From positions 1-25,698 of the forward strand of contig DBRK01000014.1 of assembly GCA_002306315.1 (NCBI GenBank): a stretch of 25,698 nucleotides of DNA. Reading direction: 5' to 3'. The notes beneath the pieces were generated by a model. That model did no database searches, was not told the DNA's origin, and worked only from the letters and a program-made list of their open reading frames with translations. This DNA comes from Patescibacteria group bacterium UBA1370 (GTDB lineage Bacteria > Patescibacteriota > Microgenomatia > UBA1400 > PJMF01). Position numbers and translations under genes: made by a program. Below, piece after piece: positions 21,673 through 25,698 of this stretch (within the stretch, counting starts at the first letter, position 1; every line of letters starts with the position of its first letter).

Positions 21673-24036
21673 TTATTTCTTTTCTTGTATGAACTGAGTA
21701 ATACGCTCAATCCATGTTCTCCCCAGTGTTTGCAGGACATTCCACAACTCAGGCGAGTTAGCATATTTGCTAAACTCACGAGCATTGAGGTCTCGCAGTA
21801 CCTGCTCATCAAAAATAGCTAAGTCAAACAAGTAGTGAGCAGCGCCCATTACAGCATAGGTCACCTCATATTGTTTGGTGAACTCTTGCCACCACTCTTC
21901 TGCCTGCTGCTTGATCTCTGACTCTTCTTTGGCAGCTGCTTCAGCTTTGTCTCTCAGCATTCCATACAGCTTAGTGTCGATAGTCATGCCCTCATAACCG
22001 ACTTGTTTCTCACTGACCTTGCTCACCATATCGGCAGCTTTGCGATTGTGACCATAGGTCTCCTGAGGTTCATAATCAATGATGACATCAGTGCCTCGCT
22101 CAATGGTGGCAGTTACTGGTGGTTTGTTGGGTACGGTGGGTGTTTCATCATATGGGTAATCATGTTCAAAGAACTCGCAGTTAGCAAAGAAGTCAAATAG
22201 ATTGAATCGTTCTTTTTGCTCTGTTTTCGAAACTTCTTGACCATGTAAACGCTGTGAGTAGTGGAAGGTGTGCTTGCGTGTACCACGACCTTTGATCTGA
22301 ACAAAATCTTGTGGCGAGAAAATTGGACGCAGTAAGCAGAGATTGAGAATATCAGGACAGTCATACCCTGTGGTCATCATGCCCACCGTCACACACACTC
22401 TGGTTTTACTGCTCTTATATCCTTCAACAAACCGTGAACTCCCACTCAGATTGTTATTGGCAAACTGAATGGTAAACGGCTGAGCGTCACGAACATTAGA
22501 GGTAATCTGCATGGCAAAATCTGAGTTATACATTCCTGGATACATCTCATGAGCGTACTCATTGAGAAGTTGCGTGATCTTGCGAGCGTGGTTTTGACTC
22601 ACGCAGAACATAATGGTCTTACCAACCTCCTGAGAGATGGGATCACGCAAGGCTTTTTCAAAGAACAGCTGCACAAACTTGTGGTTGGTGTCTTCGCTAA
22701 AGAACTTCTTTTCAAAGTCACCAGCCCGATAAATAGCTTCTTCCTCACCTTCATCATCAGGATTGTTCGCAACAGAATAACCCTCATCTGACAGAAGTTG
22801 TGTAGTTACTTTAGTGCGACAATCTAGAACATAAGGGTTGATCAAAAAGCCATCTTTTACGCCATCAAGTAAGGTATAGCGAAAAGTCGGCTCTCCACTT
22901 TTACACCCAAAGGTTTCGTAGGTATCAAGCATGACTCGTCGCTCAAGTTGGCGAGGATCAGTTTGTGACAGTTCATCGGCATCAAGGTTTTTGAGATAGT
23001 CTTTCGGTGTGGCAGTCAGACCCAGTTTATAGCCAGAAAAATACTCAAACACACGACGACTTGCTCCATCTCCACCAATAGCACGGTGCGCTTCGTCCGA
23101 AATGATGAGATCAAAATCATTAGGATTGAAGATATCCTGAAAACGAGCATCGTGCATAATGCTTTGAATGGTGGTGACAACTACCTCAGCTCGTTGCCAA
23201 TCATCTTTGTGTTCTTTATAAATGACGGTCGTAATATCAGGTTTGAGATAGTCACGGAAGTTCTTGAAAGCCTGATTTTCAAGTTCTAGGCGGTCGACTA
23301 AAAACAGAACCCTCGAAGCATTCTGGGTTCTAATAAACAACTTGATGATGGCGGCACTGGTCAGGGTTTTTCCTGTACCTGTCGCCATTTCAAAGAGAAA
23401 TCGTTTCTTCCCTTGAGCAACTGCTTCCTGAATGGTTTTGATTGCTTTGAGCTGATAGTCACGCAAGAAACGCAGCCCATCAACTTGAATCATGGCAGCT
23501 TTGCCTTCTTCACTTTGCCAACGAGGATCTTGCTCATACAAAGGATTTTGCGTGAGTGCCACATAGTCATTACCAACAACCTCATTCACCAGTGTGTTGA
23601 TATCACGCTGTATCTCAGTATTGGTTTCTAGGGACTCTTGGGTTGGGAAACGAGTGATTTCTTCTGGATTGCCTTCTTCGATGTTCCACTGATAATGCTC
23701 AGAACCATTGGAGAGTAATACCCACTTTACCTGAAGTTTACTGGCGTAATCACGAGCTTGTTCCTTTGCTTCCAGAGGGTGAATGCGACTGCGTTTGGCT
23801 TCCAGAACTGCGAGAGGTTTGCGATCCTGACCGTAGAGGACGTAGTCGGCGAAACCGCCGTTTATTTTTTCGAAGTCATCGCCAAGCGTACTGTTTTGTG
23901 AAACAGAATCAACGACAAGATGATTTTCAACAGTGACATTTGCTTTTCCTTGCTCACTATCCACCAACACCCAGCCAGCCTGCTCTAAAAGTTTATTGAT
24001 AATAAGGCGAGAGTTGGCTTCTTTTTGATCCATCAT
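21673..24036 (-). CDS. hsdR: Type I restriction endonuclease subunit R (EcoEI-like)
   Basis: 787 residues, a normal size for the EcoEI group. The N-terminal nuclease domain has D64 in GFADYVLYG and E79-x-K81 in VLEAKRSR, the PD-(D/E)xK pattern. The translocase motor follows: Walker A ATGTGKTLTS (218-227), DEAH (314-317), the Gly-rich switch region MMTTGYDCPD and motif VI QIKGRGTR. The C-terminal helical part should dock on the methylase. It is the first gene of the operon. ATG 24036 lacks a strong ribosome binding site; a second ATG follows directly. A -10 box TATAAT lies upstream on this strand at 24076-24071. Confidence 0.95.
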   Translation of the reverse strand: MMDQKEANSRLIINKLLEQAGWVLVDSEQGKANVTVENHLVVDSVSQNSTLGDDFEKINGGFADYVLYGQDRKPLAVLEAKRSRIHPLEAKEQARDYASKLQVKWVLLSNGSEHYQWNIEEGNPEEITRFPTQESLETNTEIQRDINTLVNEVVGNDYVALTQNPLYEQDPRWQSEEGKAAMIQVDGLRFLRDYQLKAIKTIQEAVAQGKKRFLFEMATGTGKTLTSAAIIKLFIRTQNASRVLFLVDRLELENQAFKNFRDYLKPDITTVIYKEHKDDWQRAEVVVTTIQSIMHDARFQDIFNPNDFDLIISDEAHRAIGGDGASRRVFEYFSGYKLGLTATPKDYLKNLDADELSQTDPRQLERRVMLDTYETFGCKSGEPTFRYTLLDGVKDGFLINPYVLDCRTKVTTQLLSDEGYSVANNPDDEGEEEAIYRAGDFEKKFFSEDTNHKFVQLFFEKALRDPISQEVGKTIMFCVSQNHARKITQLLNEYAHEMYPGMYNSDFAMQITSNVRDAQPFTIQFANNNLSGSSRFVEGYKSSKTRVCVTVGMMTTGYDCPDILNLCLLRPIFSPQDFVQIKGRGTRKHTFHYSQRLHGQEVSKTEQKERFNLFDFFANCEFFEHDYPYDETPTVPNKPPVTATIERGTDVIIDYEPQETYGHNRKAADMVSKVSEKQVGYEGMTIDTKLYGMLRDKAEAAAKEESEIKQQAEEWWQEFTKQYEVTYAVMGAAHYLFDLAIFDEQVLRDLNAREFSKYANSPELWNVLQTLGRTWIERITQFIQEKK

Positions 24037-24070
24037 ATTGATACATTCATATTCTTATAGCTACAGCAAA

Positions 24071-24076
24071 ATTATA
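24071..24076 (-). promoter_or_regulatory. -10 box of the hsdR-hsdMS operon
   Basis: TATAAT on the minus strand, 34 bases before the hsdR start codon. A weak TTAGTC lies 18 bases further upstream as a possible -35. Confidence 0.5.
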
Positions 24077-24125
24077 TACTCTCAAGCCATGGCTGACTAA
24101 CGCAAAAGATCGCTTTCGTACGGGT

Positions 24126-24150
24126 AAATATCGTGTATTCGTGATATAGT
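24126..24150 (+). promoter_or_regulatory. Extended -10 promoter and possible operator for the membrane protein/hydrolase pair
   Basis: TGaTATAGT (24142-24150) is an extended -10 element on the plus strand. It overlaps an imperfect inverted repeat, ATATC (24128-24132) with GATAT (24143-24147). The repeat contains the AAATATCG(C/T)GTA word shared with repeat copy 2. Confidence 0.5.
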
Positions 24151-24159
24151 TTGATCAGT

Positions 24160-24777
24160 GTGTTTTCGACAAATGTAACTTTTACGATTTACGATATTCT
24201 AAGCCACATAATCCCTGGTTCTGCCTTCCTTTTACTTGTTCATGGTTATCATCCAATTCCCTTTAGCAACGATGCAGTCATTGTTGCGTATTTTTTGATT
24301 GGCGGCTACCTTATAGGTCATGTCTTCAACATATTTTCATCACTGTTTATCAAGTTTATCGAATCTAAAACTCTAGTTGGATCAATAAAAAGACAGTCAA
24401 ATCCAGTTTTGAAACGTGAGTTGTATAAGCTGATACAAAAGAAGTATCTTCCTACATTGAGGAGCTTGAAAAGTTCAAATGATAATTTGGCACATTGGCA
24501 AATTGCGGATGTCATTGCAGTTCTGTCTGGATATGATGAGCGCGCAACTTTGCTTGCTAGGGAAAGTTTGTATCGTTCGCTAATGTCACTTGTTTTGGCC
24601 TCATTCATTTTTCTTGCATGCAGAGGTGTTTTTCATGGCTGGCTACAGTTTATCTTGTTTGCGCTTTTTTCATTGGTTTTGATTTACATGTTTTACGATC
24701 GACATAATTGGTATGAAACTATAAAAAAGAATCAAGTTTATGCAGCTGCGCTGGTAAAGATGAAGGAAAAGAAATGA
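24160..24777 (+). CDS. Four-helix membrane protein, partner of the downstream metallo-hydrolase
   Basis: 205 residues from GTG 24160, or 208 from TTG 24151. The -10 box at 24145-24150 would put the transcription start near 24157, so GTG 24160 on a leaderless mRNA is the better guess. TM1 lies in the IIPGSAFLLLV region after a YDILSHIIPG motif, and TM2 is VAYFLIGGYLIGHVFNIF. A basic cytoplasmic segment of about 75 residues follows (RELYKLIQKKYLPTL to ERATLLARESLYRSL). TM3 and TM4 form a hairpin (LVLASFIFLACRG and FILFALFSLVLIYMF). There is no known enzymatic motif. Its stop overlaps the hydrolase ATG (ATGA), so the two are translationally coupled. I cannot name a family; membrane sensor, anchor or effector are all possible. 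Confidence 0.75.
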   Translation: MFSTNVTFTIYDILSHIIPGSAFLLLVHGYHPIPFSNDAVIVAYFLIGGYLIGHVFNIFSSLFIKFIESKTLVGSIKRQSNPVLKRELYKLIQKKYLPTLRSLKSSNDNLAHWQIADVIAVLSGYDERATLLARESLYRSLMSLVLASFIFLACRGVFHGWLQFILFALFSLVLIYMFYDRHNWYETIKKNQVYAAALVKMKEKK

Positions 24778-25628
24778 GTATTTTCGCGATTACCGTTTTT
24801 GATGTTGAACTTGGTAATTGTCACGTTTTGCAAATACCAAACTTATCAAAAGATGTAATGATGATTGATGCGGGAAAAAGACCGGACTTTTCTCCTGCAC
24901 TTCATATAAAAAACAATTGGAATGTACAAAAATTGAGATGGCTAACAATAACCCATCAGGACAACGACCATATTGAAGATATTGATAACGTCAAACTTCT
25001 GAATCCAAGAACACTTAGTAGGCCCATAGTTTCGATGGAGTATTTAGAAAATCAGTATGGTTATCCATTGCCAGACAATTTGCTGAAATTCATGGAATAT
25101 GAGCAGACTTTTACAGGTTCTGCGCTTCCGATAGGTGATTTGTCTTATGATTGGGGTGGCGTCCAATTTGCCACATTTCGGCTAAAACCAAATTTCTCTC
25201 CAAACATAAACAACCTGAGCATTGTAACTTTCGCACATTTTTCTGGATGGACGATTGTTTTTCCTGGAGATATTGAGACTGAGGCTTGGGATGAGCACCT
25301 CAAAAGTGAGTCATTTCGTGATTGGCTGAGTAAAACAGACATTTTCATTGCCTCCCATCATGGTCGAGAAAGTGGATATAACAAGATAGTGTTTGATTAC
25401 TGTAAACCTCAAGTTGTTATATTCTCTGATAAAAGCTGCGAGTCATCTGCTCCAGATTTGTATAGAAATGATAGTGTATATGGATTGCAGTTTTATTCCA
25501 GAAATGCAAATACTTTTGACACAAGGAAAGTGCTTACGACTAGAAAAGATGGCGCGATTCACATTCAGATAGATCATGAAGGTCATCATAAAATAACCAC
25601 ATCAACTACAAACTTAGTGACCGTTTGA
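24774..25628 (+). CDS. ComEC-like metallo-beta-lactamase-fold hydrolase
   Basis: 284 residues, no signal peptide or membrane segment. It follows the order of motifs in the hydrolase domain of ComEC/Rec2: an N-terminal strand with D32 (MIDAG), the metal motif THQDNDHIED (H61, D63, D65, H66), NNLSIVTF, VFPGDIE (D166), ASHHGRES (H195, H196), KPQVVIFS and a closing strand near DGAIHIQID. The second His of the usual HxHxDH is Asp, a variant seen in some ComEC-like branches. A phosphodiesterase or nuclease activity is expected from the fold but not shown. AAGGA lies six bases before ATG 24774, inside the end of the membrane-protein gene. No DNA-uptake gene is nearby, so a competence role is unlikely. 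Confidence 0.85.
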   Translation: MSIFAITVFDVELGNCHVLQIPNLSKDVMMIDAGKRPDFSPALHIKNNWNVQKLRWLTITHQDNDHIEDIDNVKLLNPRTLSRPIVSMEYLENQYGYPLPDNLLKFMEYEQTFTGSALPIGDLSYDWGGVQFATFRLKPNFSPNINNLSIVTFAHFSGWTIVFPGDIETEAWDEHLKSESFRDWLSKTDIFIASHHGRESGYNKIVFDYCKPQVVIFSDKSCESSAPDLYRNDSVYGLQFYSRNANTFDTRKVLTTRKDGAIHIQIDHEGHHKITTSTTNLVTV

Positions 25629-25639
25629 TTGCAATTTGA

Positions 25640-25698
25640 TCAATTACTAAAGTACTCAGGTCGTCCAACCAGCGACCCCAACTTCTTGCAGTCTCTGA
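25640..25698 (-). CDS. Possible 3' end of a minus-strand gene cut by the window edge
   Basis: One minus-strand frame is open from the edge to TGA (25642-25640) and reads RDCKKLGSLVGRPEYFSN. It is too short to judge, but its composition is protein-like and the gene would converge with the metallo-hydrolase. It could equally be non-coding. Confidence 0.2.
   Translation of the reverse strand, partial: RDCKKLGSLVGRPEYFSN

Larger units (their letters stand above)
14878..25698. mobile_element. Integrated accessory element at tRNA-His (right end outside window)
   Basis: Starts at tRNA-His with a serine recombinase directly beside it. It carries small element-type genes, a type I restriction-modification operon and a membrane protein/metallo-hydrolase pair. 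Base composition becomes visibly more AT-rich than the left half, most clearly after 24000. I found no second copy of the tRNA-His 3' end within the window, so the far boundary lies beyond 25698 or the repeat has decayed. Confidence 0.7.

Noticed and set aside
24774..25628. Beta-lactamase resistance gene
   Set aside because: The motif order and the HHG and PGD segments are those of ComEC-like hydrolases, and there is no signal peptide.

Overview
The window has two parts. Positions 1 to about 14950 look like an ordinary chromosome of a small-genome bacterium. Positions about 14880 to 25698 look like an integrated accessory element, inserted at a tRNA-His gene and open at the right edge. The host is probably a member of Patescibacteria (candidate phyla radiation). 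That is an inference from a divergent housekeeping set, tRNA genes without an encoded CCA end, several start codons placed 7 to 9 bases after a -10 box (leaderless style), and small DUF5659-type genes typical of such elements. UGA is an ordinary stop here (for example lysS), so the recoded SR1/Gracilibacteria code does not apply. No marker gene fixes the lineage.

Host part, left to right: the 3' part of lysS, carrying an extra C-terminal HD domain; a T-box leader and serS; secA; prs; proS; a DUF4258 protein with a hydrophobic tail; an AT-rich intergenic stretch with a candidate small structured RNA; a DHH phosphoesterase and a HIT protein in one operon; rpsU with a textbook ribosome binding site; a coiled-coil protein divergent from pyk; a small membrane-anchored, lysine/alanine-repeat protein; tRNA-Arg(TCT); a glutamine-rich coiled-coil protein; tRNA-His(GTG). 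The theme is translation (three aminoacyl-tRNA synthetases, S21, two tRNAs), secretion, and PRPP and pyruvate metabolism.

Accessory part: a large serine recombinase is encoded on the minus strand and its reading frame runs into the 3' half of tRNA-His, so this tRNA is the likely attachment site. Upstream of it lie a gene-free stretch, two small overlapping genes (one DUF5659-like) and a 241-residue unknown. Then comes a type I restriction-modification operon, hsdR followed by a fused hsdM-hsdS, with an unrecognised third gene (209 aa) directly behind it. Divergent from hsdR is a two-gene unit, a four-helix membrane protein overlapping by four bases with a ComEC-like metallo-hydrolase. This pair is the best candidate for an undescribed system here. 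It is next to a restriction system, is translationally coupled, and its hydrolase has a changed metal motif (HxDxDH). The element's right attachment site is not in the window.
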